A DNA stretch of 37,890 nucleotides from Fibrobacterales bacterium (GTDB lineage: Bacteria > Fibrobacterota > Fibrobacteria > Fibrobacterales > Fibrobacteraceae). The notes under the pieces are model-generated. The model was not told the origin of the DNA. It worked only from the letters and a program-made list of their open reading frames with translations, and did not search any database. Positions 15,121 through 22,972 of the stretch are shown here, piece after piece. The translations under genes and the position numbers were made by a program. How positions within the stretch are numbered: position 1 is the first letter of the stretch; the number at the start of each line of letters is the position of its first letter. The stretch lies in contig BNUP01000007.1 of NCBI GenBank assembly GCA_025997455.1, positions 1-37,890 on the forward strand, written 5' to 3'.

Positions 15121-15907
15121 AAATCTTATACTCCTCTTCTTTTTCTTCTCCGCCAAAATGCAAAATATCCAAAAGTTTGTTACGCCGTTCCGTAAAAAGT
15201 CCGGAAATGCGGGAACGGGGGCGCGGCAACTCAATATTTATAATTTTACGGATTCTGCCGGGACGCGGCGACATCACCACCACTCGGTCGCTCATATACA
15301 CCGCCTCATCCACATCGTGCGTCACCATAATCATCGTAGTTTTTTCTTGTTCTTGAATGCGTAAAATTTCATCTTGCATATTCATTCGTGTAAAAGCGTC
15401 GAGTGCACCCAGCGGCTCATCGAGCAAAAGCAAATCGGGTCGAACAATAAAAGACCTCGCAAGTGCCGCGCGTTGGCACATACCGCCGCTCAACTGATGC
15501 GAAAACGATTTTTCAAAACCCTTTAAGCCCACCCGTTCTATCCACTCATTTACCAAAGACTTATTGTTTTTGAATGTGCCGAGCATTTTTAACCCAAAGG
15601 CAATGTTTGAATAAATGTTAAGCCAAGGAAACAACGCGTGTTCTTGAAAAGCAAAACCTCTTGTGGGGCTTGGTGCGGTGATGGGTTCTCCGTTAGCGAG
15701 CATAGTTCCCGAATCGGGTTGTATAAGCCCTGCAATCAACCTAAGCAGCGTTGATTTTCCGCAACCGGATGCACCGATAAGAGAGACGAACTCTCCTTTT
15801 TTAACTTCTAAGTTAATGTTGCCAAAAACTTTTACCTCAATTCCGTTTTGGATAAATGTCTTGCTCAGGTGTTCAATTTTTACCACTTGACAGTCCCCTT
15901 TTGCCAA
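15119..15907 (-). CDS. ABC ATPase, nitrate/sulfonate/taurine type
   Basis: A 262-residue ATPase: Walker A GASGCGKSTLLRLIAGL, Q-loop AFQEHALFPWLNIYSNIAFG, signature QLSGGMCQRAALARSF, Walker B LLLLDEPLGALDAFTR and switch MVTHDVDEAVYMSD. EPLGALDAFTR and ALFPWL identify the SsuB/TauB/NrtD group. It overlaps the permease by 28 nt. The second base after the signature (GMCQR instead of GMxQR with A/R) is unremarkable. The substrate cannot be assigned without the binding protein. Confidence 0.92.
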   Translation of the reverse strand: MAKGDCQVVKIEHLSKTFIQNGIEVKVFGNINLEVKKGEFVSLIGASGCGKSTLLRLIAGLIQPDSGTMLANGEPITAPSPTRGFAFQEHALFPWLNIYSNIAFGLKMLGTFKNNKSLVNEWIERVGLKGFEKSFSHQLSGGMCQRAALARSFIVRPDLLLLDEPLGALDAFTRMNMQDEILRIQEQEKTTMIMVTHDVDEAVYMSDRVVVMSPRPGRIRKIINIELPRPRSRISGLFTERRNKLLDILHFGGEEKEEEYKI

Positions 15908-16818
15908 GTCAAAACTCGGTCGCGCAACTTAAAAAGCCCCGTGACCAACAAATAAAAACACACCGCAATAATGATTAAGCCTGCATAAACATTTGCGTAG
16001 GCGAGCATATCCTTTTGCCAATTGATATACCAGCCGATGCCGTATTTGGCACCGATGAGTTCTGCAACCACAAGGGTGATGAACGACATACAAGTTCCGT
16101 TAAAGACCCCCAAAAAAATATGCGGAGCCGCCGCTGGAATGCCTATAAACAAAATGCTTTTGAAACGCCCTGCCCCCAAAATTTTACCTGCATCAAAATA
16201 AGTTTGAGAAATATTTGCAATGCCGCTTGCCGTCATTAAAGCCACCGGAAACCACACCGCAATACCTATGAGCACCGCACTTGTGCTCACCACCGTAGGA
16301 AATATTACCAGCAAAATAGGAATCCACGCAGTAGATGGCATTGGACCAACCAAATGAATCACAGGCGAAAGCCAATAACTCATAGTCTTTGAAAACCCGA
16401 TGGAGACCCCGGTAATGAACCCCAAAATGGCACCGCCAAAAAAGCCATAAGCGAGCAGCCGTGCCGAATAGCCCACGCATTTAAGCAAAAACAAATGCTC
16501 CTTCACAATAACGCCCAATATTTTATCAAAAGACGGAAAATACAGCACTGGCAGCAGGGCAAACTTTGCGATAATCAAATTCAAAACCGCGAGAATCAAA
16601 AACAAAACCGCATAAAACAAACTCGAATATTTTAATTTTTCCGACAATTTTTTATTTTTAACAGAGAGTGCAATAAAAAACGCATAGACCGCAAAAATTG
16701 CAATTAAAAAATAAGAAAAGTAAGGCAAACTCTTGGTTTGCTCACTTGCATTGGGGATAAAGTGCTGCAAGGCAAAACAATATCGATAGGAGCGGTAGGG
16801 ATTTTTTGAACATCGCAA
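15880..16818 (-). CDS. ABC permease, nitrate/sulfonate/taurine type
   Basis: An inner-membrane permease with about seven hydrophobic segments. The permease coupling block is SGIANISQTYFDAGKILGAG with IPAAAPHIFLGVFNG. LVVAELIGAKYGIGWYINWQ closes the core as in SsuC/TauC. The true start is unclear: the frame has no early ATG, only TTG at 16818 or 16728. In another frame, ATG 16813 opens a 23-codon lipoprotein-signal-like peptide driven by a good -10 box. So the 5' end looks like a permease joined to the remains of a binding-protein gene. It has one extra N-terminal membrane segment compared with typical members. Confidence 0.85.
   Translation of the reverse strand: MRCSKNPYRSYRYCFALQHFIPNASEQTKSLPYFSYFLIAIFAVYAFFIALSVKNKKLSEKLKYSSLFYAVLFLILAVLNLIIAKFALLPVLYFPSFDKILGVIVKEHLFLLKCVGYSARLLAYGFFGGAILGFITGVSIGFSKTMSYWLSPVIHLVGPMPSTAWIPILLVIFPTVVSTSAVLIGIAVWFPVALMTASGIANISQTYFDAGKILGAGRFKSILFIGIPAAAPHIFLGVFNGTCMSFITLVVAELIGAKYGIGWYINWQKDMLAYANVYAGLIIIAVCFYLLVTGLFKLRDRVLTWQKGTVKW
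16742..16813 (-). pseudogene. Orphan lipoprotein-like signal peptide
   Basis: ATG 16813 opens MFKKSLPLLSILFCLAALYP then QCK-stop: two lysines, a hydrophobic core and a cysteine where a lipobox would end. TACATT lies exactly 7 nt upstream. The frame closes at TGA 16742-16744, inside the upstream part of the ABC permease frame. I read it as the leftover beginning of the missing substrate-binding lipoprotein, or a frameshifted N-terminus of the permease. Confidence 0.5.
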
Positions 16819-16820
16819 AG

Positions 16821-16826
16821 AATGTA
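16821..16826 (-). promoter_or_regulatory. -10 box TACATT before ABC permease operon
   Basis: TACATT with exactly 7 nt before ATG 16813. It lies inside the 3' neighbourhood of the DUF4143 gene, whose stop is at 16832. Confidence 0.45.
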
Positions 16827-16831
16827 GTAAT

Positions 16832-18088
16832 CTAACGCAACAACCACTTCCAAATAGGGATAATTTGAATGACTAAACCGTTTTTCTTAACCACAGTCTC
16901 CTCATCGTCATAAGTTATAATTTCAAGTTGGGTTAAAGGATGAAATCGGCTAAGTTTTAGTAATGCTTTAATTTCCCGTTCCCGCGTGAGGTCATCGCTA
17001 AGGCTATATGCCACTTGAACCGCTTGATTTTCTTTCGGTATAAAAAAATCTACTTCAATATTTTTATGATAAAAATAAAGGTCATCGGCATATTTTTTTT
17101 TCAAAGCAATGGCAACTATGTTTTCCAATAATTTTGCCTTTGGGTCAAATAAAAAGTTATTCAACAATCCGTTATCATAAAAATATCGTTTTTTAAATGT
17201 TTCTTTTTGACTTAACTTATCGGAGAAATTAGAGATGCCAAAAATTAAATAAGCATCCGTTAAAAATTGAAGGTAATCAACAAGCGTGCCCCTTGCAATA
17301 CTCGCACCTGCAGTATCTAACACATTTTTTATCCGTGCAAGCGAAGAGGGTTGCATTACGCTCTCCGAGAGTTTTTTAATCAGCACTCTAAGAGCATTTT
17401 CATTCCGAATTTCATTCCGAAAAATAACATCACCTAAAAGAATTTTTTGAATCAATGAATTCATCCATTCTCGTTTATCTTGCAAATCAAAAGTTTCGGC
17501 AAAACCGCCATACTGAAAATAATTTCCAAATAATTTAACAACCTGCAACCGCGAGTCTTTGTATTCCCAATTTTTATGCAAGACAACGGAGTGAAAAGAC
17601 AAATATTCTCTGAACGAGAACGGATAAACTTCTTGTGCGATAAACCTTCCGCCAAGGGTGGTATATATCTCCCGACTAAGCATTTGTGCATTGCTCCCCG
17701 TAACAAAAACTTTATATTTAGAATCTGCCAACCGCCGAGCAAACTTTTCCCAACCTACCACAGTTTGAATCTCGTCCAAAAAAATAATCGGTTTGCCGTT
17801 ATACATTTCTTTGTAGCAGTCGAGCAACATACCGAGGTCTTTCGCTTTAATCGGGGCAAGTCGTTCATCTTCAAAATTAATGTAGAGAATATTCTCCATA
17901 GTTGCTTGTTTGGAGCGAACAAGTTCTTGAATATGCTGATACATCAAATAAGATTTACCTGCACGGCGAAGCCCTATAAAGACATAATTAAGAGACGGTT
18001 CTAAGTTTAGAGGTCTCTTAACGAGTTCTATTTCAGCAATTTGCTGTTGCTTTTCCGCAATTATGCTTTTAATAATTTGCTTTTCCAT
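16832..18088 (-). CDS. AAA-type ATPase with DUF4143 domain
   Basis: A 418-residue protein. The N-terminal AAA_14 domain has Walker A FIGLRRAGKSYLMYQ and Walker B PIIFLDEIQTVVGWEKFARR, with sensor-like KVFVTGSNAQMLSREI. The C-terminal DUF4143 portion contains KEFFxx-like YFYDNGLLNNFL and YADDLYFYHKNIEVDFFIP, a PD-(D/E)XK-like pattern (E-V-D-F). The family is common and its role is poorly known. TATATT lies exactly 7 nt before ATG 18088, so it is probably leaderless. Confidence 0.88.
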   Translation of the reverse strand: MEKQIIKSIIAEKQQQIAEIELVKRPLNLEPSLNYVFIGLRRAGKSYLMYQHIQELVRSKQATMENILYINFEDERLAPIKAKDLGMLLDCYKEMYNGKPIIFLDEIQTVVGWEKFARRLADSKYKVFVTGSNAQMLSREIYTTLGGRFIAQEVYPFSFREYLSFHSVVLHKNWEYKDSRLQVVKLFGNYFQYGGFAETFDLQDKREWMNSLIQKILLGDVIFRNEIRNENALRVLIKKLSESVMQPSSLARIKNVLDTAGASIARGTLVDYLQFLTDAYLIFGISNFSDKLSQKETFKKRYFYDNGLLNNFLFDPKAKLLENIVAIALKKKYADDLYFYHKNIEVDFFIPKENQAVQVAYSLSDDLTREREIKALLKLSRFHPLTQLEIITYDDEETVVKKNGLVIQIIPIWKWLLR

Positions 18089-18095
18089 TGTAACA

Positions 18096-18101
18096 AATAT
18101 A
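18096..18101 (-). promoter_or_regulatory. -10 box TATATT of DUF4143 gene, leaderless layout
   Basis: TATATT with exactly 7 nt before ATG 18088 and no Shine-Dalgarno. Confidence 0.5.
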
Positions 18102-18171
18102 CAAATTATTGTTCAGTATATTGGAAGATTATTGGAGGTTATTATCCCTGTATCGCATTTATAATTTACTA

Positions 18172-18380
18172 TAGTAGGCTCTGAAGAACTCGATAAGAGG
18201 TCGTCAGAGCCTACTAAGCGACATTGGCGAACTGAGTTTTTATGCAAATTTAAGCGGTTTTCTGCCATTGGAATATACAGATTATCACAATTTCTTTTTA
18301 ATGGGGCAGATATGCTTATTGCCGTCGTCTCTGGATAACTCCTTGTTTTATGGATGAAGTTTTGAGGGAGTTCTTCAGAG
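18172..18380 (+). repeat. Family A repeat, full, with family B inserted
   Basis: Hairpin 1 (18172-18216) has perfect 13-bp arms TAGTAGGCTCTGA and TCAGAGCCTACTA. Hairpin 2 starts GCGACATTGGCGAACTG with the TTTTTATGCAAATTT loop, but its right arm is split by a family B element at about 18259-18320, after which GCCGTCGTC resumes. Hairpin 3 is 18328-18380 (CTCTGGATAACTCC with GGGAGTTCTTCAGAG). It fills the gap between the DUF4143 and PCMD genes. Confidence 0.8.
18259..18320 (+). repeat. Family B repeat nested in family A
   Basis: TTCTGCC ... GGGCAGATATGCTTATT with the core GATTATCACAATTTCTTTTT. The same core is at 29346-29414 and 34671-34736 (reverse). A degenerate copy is at 29615-29679, and 19608-19652 has only the right half. 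Confidence 0.75.
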
Positions 18381-18385
18381 ATTAC

Positions 18386-18391
18386 TATATT
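18386..18391 (+). promoter_or_regulatory. -10 box TATATT of PCMD lipoprotein, leaderless layout
   Basis: TATATT lies in the GATTACTATATT flank of hairpin 3 and exactly 7 nt before ATG 18399. Confidence 0.55.
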
Positions 18392-18398
18392 TCTAAAT

Positions 18399-19505
18399 AT
18401 GAAAAATGCAATTTGTATCTGTTGTCGCGGCTTTTTTGTATCTGTTGCCGCAACTCTATCGGTGTCTTGCTCTTCGTCCGACCCGCAGAGCAGTGAAAAT
18501 TATATTGAAAAATTTTCCTTAGACAGCATAAGTCCTATAGAGGTTAACATTCAAAGCGAAAGATCGCTGATTTACATTTGGACAGATGGCGGAAATTACG
18601 CAAAATTACCAAATGAAACGCCTATAATTGAGGTTTCACAGGGTGCAACAATTTCGCAAAGTCAAGGTGCAAATTGGACGGATAGTGATTTTAGATACAC
18701 GGTTACAGCCGAAAACGGCGACTTGCGAAATTACGAAGTGCAGGTAGATACTGCAATTCCGAGGGAATATAAATTTGAAAGTTGGAGTTTGTCAAACGGT
18801 ACAAACGGTTATTTTGTGCCTTCAAATTTGAGGTGGGCAAGCGGAAATTCAGGGATAAAAATGGCACTCGCCTTGCTCGGAAGGGATAATACCAATCCTG
18901 AAAATTATCCCACAAAAATGACCGCAAACGGTTATGCGGGTAATGCGGCGGTGATGGAAACCATAGAAGGCGGAACGGTGTTCGGCAGAACTATGCCGGT
19001 GCTTTCGGGTAATTTATATTTGGGAAGTTTTAATACAAATAAAGCGATAACAGATGAACTTGCCGCAACAGAATTCGGCAGAATTTATCCTGCAAAGCCG
19101 AGTAGCATAAGCGGCTATTATAAATATAAAGAAGGTGCAGGCGATTTTAACAATAACGGAACAATTGAACCGAGTCGCCACGATTCCTGCGACATTTACG
19201 CTGTGTTCTACCGAAGTGATTTGCCGAACGGAAAAGACACCACGCTAACCACGCCTGATATTGAAACTTCCGATTTAATTCTGGCAATTTCGCGCTTGCC
19301 CAATTGCACCGAAACTGCGGGAGATAACTTTGAAAAATTTGAGTTGAATTTTAATAACTACTCAACGGAGCCCGATTTTACCCTTCACCGCTATAAACTT
19401 GCGATAATATTTGCCGCGAGCAAAACCGGTGCAAACTATGCTGGAAAAATAGGCAGTCGTCTTGTGATTGACGAGATTGAAATTGAGGATTACCCTATAC
19501 AATAG
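18399..19505 (+). CDS. PCMD-domain lipoprotein
   Basis: A 368-residue secreted lipoprotein. The signal peptide ends VAATLSVSC, with the lipobox Cys at residue 24. Residues about 38-115 form a Bacteroidetes-style Ig-like repeat (VSQGATISQS ... YTVTAENGDLRNYEVQV). The rest fits the putative carbohydrate metabolism domain PCMD (PF13201): FESWSLSN, SGIKMALALLG, GYAGNAAVMET, GNLYLGSF, ISGYYKYKEGAGDF, DSCDIYAVFY and GSRLVIDEIEIED. PCMD proteins are cell-surface proteins linked to glycan use, but the activity is not established. No polysaccharide-utilisation genes flank it. Confidence 0.82.
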   Translation: MKNAICICCRGFFVSVAATLSVSCSSSDPQSSENYIEKFSLDSISPIEVNIQSERSLIYIWTDGGNYAKLPNETPIIEVSQGATISQSQGANWTDSDFRYTVTAENGDLRNYEVQVDTAIPREYKFESWSLSNGTNGYFVPSNLRWASGNSGIKMALALLGRDNTNPENYPTKMTANGYAGNAAVMETIEGGTVFGRTMPVLSGNLYLGSFNTNKAITDELAATEFGRIYPAKPSSISGYYKYKEGAGDFNNNGTIEPSRHDSCDIYAVFYRSDLPNGKDTTLTTPDIETSDLILAISRLPNCTETAGDNFEKFELNFNNYSTEPDFTLHRYKLAIIFAASKTGANYAGKIGSRLVIDEIEIEDYPIQ

Positions 19506-19607
19506 GTAATGCACCTTGCAAAAAACAATCTTTTGAATTTCTCTCTATCATAAAAAATATGTTAGAGAGCAGAAGAACAAAAAGTTCCAAGCGTGCATTT
19601 TTTACAT

Positions 19608-19652
19608 TTTCTGCTCTATTTACTTTAATAGGGCAGATATACTTATTAAAAC
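19608..19652 (+). repeat. Partial family B repeat
   Basis: TTTAATAGGGCAGATATACT then TATTAAAACC, the right half of family B. It is followed by ACCACGCCCCTACAAA units at about 19650-19670 and 19708-19730 leading to the prs promoter. No gene is present between 19506 and 19779. Confidence 0.6.
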
Positions 19653-19766
19653 CACGCCCCTACAAATGGGCGAATACTATTGCCCCTACAATGATACGGG
19701 CGGGTTAAAAACCACGCCCCTACAAACTCTACTCCCCACCCCCCACCCCCTATACCCCAATTTTTC

Positions 19767-19772
19767 TACCTT
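19767..19772 (+). promoter_or_regulatory. -10 box TACCTT of prs, leaderless layout
   Basis: AATTTTTC-TACCTT-CCCGC with exactly 7 nt before ATG 19780. C-rich CACCCCC repeats replace any -35 box. Confidence 0.55.
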
Positions 19773-19779
19773 CCCGCTT

Positions 19780-20952
19780 ATGGCGGATAGTATTGTAGTT
19801 ACGGGAACTTTTGCGGACGATTCTTTTGCGATGGATGTGGCGCAATTTTTGGGTGTTAGAGGGGACATTTCAGATGAGGTTTCGCTGAAAACTTATGCGA
19901 ACAGCGAGTTCTGTCCCAGATACATTTCCGACTTTAACGATTTGGACAGAGTCGGGCAATACTTGGAGGGGAAGGTTGTAATTATTTGCTCCGTTTCGCT
20001 TTCCACAAGGAGCAGAAACGATTGTGCTATGAGGAATTTTATCCTTGCACGGGCGGCAAAAGACAACGGTGCAAAAAGAGTGGTTTTGGTGGAACCCGAT
20101 TTGTTCTATTCGGCACAGGACAGAGGTCCTTATCGTTTTGGTGAAATTGAAAAAGACCGTGTGGTCGGCGACCTCAAAAAGTTTGACGGGCAGGCATTTA
20201 CTTCTTTGTTATACGCTCGGTTGTTGAAAGAGTCTGGAGTGGATACCGTTATTACAGTTCATAATCATTCCGTAAAAGTTGAGAATTTATTTAGAGATGT
20301 TTTTGAGGGCGATTTTCATAATCTTGTCCCTGCGGAAATTTATGCGCATTATATAAAGTCGTCGGATTTTGTGCAGACGGGAAAAGACGGCGAGAATTTG
20401 GTTATTGTTTCGCCCGATAAGGGAGCCGCTCCGTTTGGAAATCATATTCGCGATGCTCTTGGATTGCCTGAATGCAAGCGGGTGATTTTGGATAAAAAGC
20501 GAACCGGCGAGCGCGAGGTGAGTATGGCGCTTAACCCTGCGAGCGAGGTTGATATTAGTTATTTGACCGGTAAAGATGTGATTATTCTCGATGATATGGT
20601 GCGGACAGGTTCTACAATTGTGGAATGTTGCGAATACTTAAAAAAGAGTGCAAATCCTCATCGCGTTTGTTTTGGCGTAACTCATTTTTATTCAAGCCAC
20701 GAGGCGCGCGAAAAACTCAACAGCCCGTTTATCGATGAAATTATGACGACAAACACGCTCCCCGATATTTTGAATAGAGATTGCCAAGGGCGTTTGCGCA
20801 GAAAAATTGTGGTGTTAAAACTCGGTCAGTGGATTGCCCGCTATTTGTTGCGAATGTTCGATATGGACTATTCGTATTTGAGCAAGCAATTTTATATGGT
20901 CGATATGTCGTCTAAAAATCCGAGATGGCCGCCGCCGAGTTCTTTGAAATAA
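19780..20952 (+). CDS. prs: Ribose-phosphate pyrophosphokinase
   Basis: A 390-residue enzyme making PRPP from ribose 5-phosphate and ATP. The PRPP loop is DVIILDDMVRTGSTIVECCE. AYANSEFCPRYISD-like N-terminal blocks (KTYANSEFCPRYISDF), IICSVSLSTRSRND, LVEPDLFYSAQDRG, VDTVITVHNHSVKVENLF and VIVSPDKGAAPFGNHIRDAL follow in order. It is about 75 residues longer than the usual 315 form, mostly in the middle and C-terminus. ATG 19780 rather than the upstream in-frame ATG 19666 is chosen: the extra 38 codons lie in repeats and the -10 box sits 7 nt before 19780. PRPP also feeds trpD. Confidence 0.9.
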   Translation: MADSIVVTGTFADDSFAMDVAQFLGVRGDISDEVSLKTYANSEFCPRYISDFNDLDRVGQYLEGKVVIICSVSLSTRSRNDCAMRNFILARAAKDNGAKRVVLVEPDLFYSAQDRGPYRFGEIEKDRVVGDLKKFDGQAFTSLLYARLLKESGVDTVITVHNHSVKVENLFRDVFEGDFHNLVPAEIYAHYIKSSDFVQTGKDGENLVIVSPDKGAAPFGNHIRDALGLPECKRVILDKKRTGEREVSMALNPASEVDISYLTGKDVIILDDMVRTGSTIVECCEYLKKSANPHRVCFGVTHFYSSHEAREKLNSPFIDEIMTTNTLPDILNRDCQGRLRRKIVVLKLGQWIARYLLRMFDMDYSYLSKQFYMVDMSSKNPRWPPPSSLK

Positions 20953-21022
20953 AAGACATCTCGGCAGTGCAGGCGGGGCTATCCATTCCCTCGCTTGCAA
21001 TGCCGAGTGAACTTTACTCTAA

Positions 21023-21790
21023 TCAAAAACTCCACACGCCTGCAGTGCCAATCATTAGTGCAGGTTTTAAACCTTTGTCGTTGCCGTTTTCTGTGCCGTC
21101 TTCCTTGAAATAACGATAAGCATCGCCAAAACCGAATTTTATGTAGGGTGAGAGGGAGATGTTTCCGTCTCCTGTGTACCACAAACTTAACTTCGGTTCA
21201 ACGGCGTTTTTCCACGCTTTCCCCTTCCCGCTTTTAATTTCATTTCCGTTTTGTTTTGCGTTGTTGAGGTTGCGGGAGTAGTCCAAATCTAAACCTATGC
21301 TTGAATGTTTGCTTAACCCAAGACCAAAACCAATTCCCATATCTAAGCCCATTGGGAACTGATATTTTGCATCATTTTCCGTTTCATAACGATAACCGAG
21401 ACCTGCGGCAAATCCCACAACTCCGCCAATACTGCCCGATGTTTGAACTCCGCCGCGGAAAGTCCAGTAGGAATCTTGGAAGGGCAAACCGAAATCTAAG
21501 TAAGTGCGAAATGCTTTGGCAAATTCGTATCTTGCACCAACGGTGTAGGTACAAGTGGGTTTGCATATATCTTCACCGAGAAATGACAACTCTATATTTT
21601 GCGTTGGGATAAAACGAAAGCCCGTAAATGCGGGACCCGCCCAAAGTTTATCGCCGTTCCACGCACGAGCCGCCTCGTAATTTATTTTTATGTCGCCGTG
21701 CCCGGGTTCGCGAAGTGCCCCGCTTTCCCACGCGGCAAAGGAATTTATCGCAAGCACAAAAACAGACAGAATAATGAGAACTCTTTTCAT
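21023..21790 (-). CDS. Outer-membrane beta-barrel protein
   Basis: A 255-residue protein. Signal peptide MKRVLIILSVFVLAINSFA, cleaved about AWES. Alternating hydrophobic/Gly-rich strands follow (FTGFRFIPTQNIELSFLGED, GGVVGFAAGLGYRYET, DMGIGFGLGLSKHSSIGLDL), and the final residues GTAGVWSF end in Phe, as expected for BamA-assembled barrels. No known porin family recognised. Start 21790 is chosen over 21802 because GGAGGT lies 5 nt upstream. TACTTT lies 19 nt upstream of the ATG. Confidence 0.75.
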   Translation of the reverse strand: MKRVLIILSVFVLAINSFAAWESGALREPGHGDIKINYEAARAWNGDKLWAGPAFTGFRFIPTQNIELSFLGEDICKPTCTYTVGARYEFAKAFRTYLDFGLPFQDSYWTFRGGVQTSGSIGGVVGFAAGLGYRYETENDAKYQFPMGLDMGIGFGLGLSKHSSIGLDLDYSRNLNNAKQNGNEIKSGKGKAWKNAVEPKLSLWYTGDGNISLSPYIKFGFGDAYRYFKEDGTENGNDKGLKPALMIGTAGVWSF

Positions 21791-21809
21791 AAATACCTCC
21801 AAAGAAGAG

Positions 21810-21815
21810 AAAGTA
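21810..21815 (-). promoter_or_regulatory. -10 box TACTTT of outer-membrane protein
   Basis: TTTTTC-TACTTT lies 19 nt before ATG 21790 with GGAGG between, the same spacing as at hom. Confidence 0.45.
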
Positions 21816-21976
21816 GAAAAATTACTCGGCAGTGCAGTGTGAGGGAAGAGGGGAGAGGGGGAACTTCATTTGTTTCCAATTGTGGTTTATGGTAAATGGT
21901 CTATGGTTGATGGATAACAAATGTATGCCGCCCGCTTGTTTTACCAATCCCCCGTTGCAAGGCACGAAATTTTTTC

Positions 21977-22027
21977 TATCTTTTAAGCATGTTTTCACTT
22001 CCTTTCAACCAAAGAGGCAACAAATGA
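21977..22027 (+). promoter_or_regulatory. -10 box TATCTT and 12-codon minicistron
   Basis: TTTTTTC-TATCTT (21977-21982), 6 nt, then ATG 21989 opening MFSLPFNQRGNK-stop. Its TGA (22025-22027) overlaps the next gene's ATG as ATGA. The minicistron may only be a coupling leader. The AGAGG inside it can serve as Shine-Dalgarno for 22024. Confidence 0.4.
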
Positions 22028-22332
22028 AATTCGGAGCAACTAAACCTCCCAAAAGAGCATTTCTACGAACAAACAACAGCAATACAGGAAAATCAGATAG
22101 ATATTGCATTCACCGTACCGATTGTCATTATTATGAAAAAAGTTACATTAGCGGCAATACATTTAACATTGAAACAGATACTACTGATGAATTAGAAAAA
22201 TATTTAGAAAAGCAACCTAAACTTTCAGGAGGAATCCAAAAATGTGGAACTTGTCTTAAAAATGAAAATGAGATTAAAAAATTTTTATCAAGTTTATCCG
22301 CAAACGATATAAAAAAATTGTTAAATATTTGA
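22024..22332 (+). CDS. Small Cys-containing protein, unknown
   Basis: A 102-residue protein that I do not recognise. It is basic at the N-terminus (KFGATKPPKRAFLRTNN) and has four Cys in two groups: CIHRTDCHYYE and KCGTCLKNE. A helical end (EIKKFLSSLSANDIKKLLNI) follows. The Cys pairs could bind a metal, but the spacing matches no family I know. No signal or membrane segment. It is the first of four adjacent same-strand genes (22.0-24.2 kb) with an A/T bias stronger than their neighbours. ATG overlaps the stop of a 12-codon minicistron. Confidence 0.55.
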   Translation: MKFGATKPPKRAFLRTNNSNTGKSDRYCIHRTDCHYYEKSYISGNTFNIETDTTDELEKYLEKQPKLSGGIQKCGTCLKNENEIKKFLSSLSANDIKKLLNI

Positions 22333-22362
22333 AAATCAAAACTATATCTAAGGATTTCAAAA

Positions 22363-22962
22363 ATGAGAATGTTACAAGATGGCGAATATGAAAAAGATTT
22401 TGGTATAAGCAAAGAACTTCATGAAGAAGCCTATAAGCAAGCATGGGATTCTAAAAAGTTTGAAATAGAGAATTATTGGAAAAGAGCAAATTATTTTTGG
22501 CTGTTTCAAGCGATGGCGTTTGCAGGTTATATTTATCCATTGACATCCGATAATTACTTGTATTTTATGGAACACGGAGAAATTCTTTTAGGCGTAACTA
22601 TTTTGGGATTTTTAACAGCAGTTGCTTGGTATCTTAGCAATTTAGGGAATAAGCAATGGCAATCAAATTGGGAAAATCATATTGATAAATTGGAAGATTC
22701 TATTACAGGACCTTTGTATAAAGTTGTGAGTAATAACGGAACTTGGTCTGTATCCAAAATTAACGAGTGCGTGAGTGGATTTTCAATTTTCATTTGGATA
22801 TTACTCGGAATTAGAACGATTTATGAATTTTTTGTAGAACCTTTAGCGTACTTAGCATATATGCTTATTATAGGTCTCATAGTGATTGTATTTCAACATT
22901 ATGGCAAAGGACTTTCAGATAATAAAAAAGTAACCTTTTACCGCAGAGAAAAATCAAACTAA
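22363..22962 (+). CDS. RipA-like membrane protein
   Basis: A 199-residue protein. KQAWDSKKFEIENYWKRANY, then FWLFQAMAFAGYIYP (first membrane segment), EILLGVTILGFLTAVAWYL (second) and GNKQWQSNWENHIDKLEDSI resemble proteins annotated as RipA family octameric membrane proteins. Two further membrane segments lie at about residues 137-158 and 162-183, giving four. I am fairly sure of the topology and less of the family name. 10 nt separate it from the next gene. Confidence 0.6.
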   Translation: MRMLQDGEYEKDFGISKELHEEAYKQAWDSKKFEIENYWKRANYFWLFQAMAFAGYIYPLTSDNYLYFMEHGEILLGVTILGFLTAVAWYLSNLGNKQWQSNWENHIDKLEDSITGPLYKVVSNNGTWSVSKINECVSGFSIFIWILLGIRTIYEFFVEPLAYLAYMLIIGLIVIVFQHYGKGLSDNKKVTFYRREKSN

Positions 22963-22972
22963 TAGAGGATTT

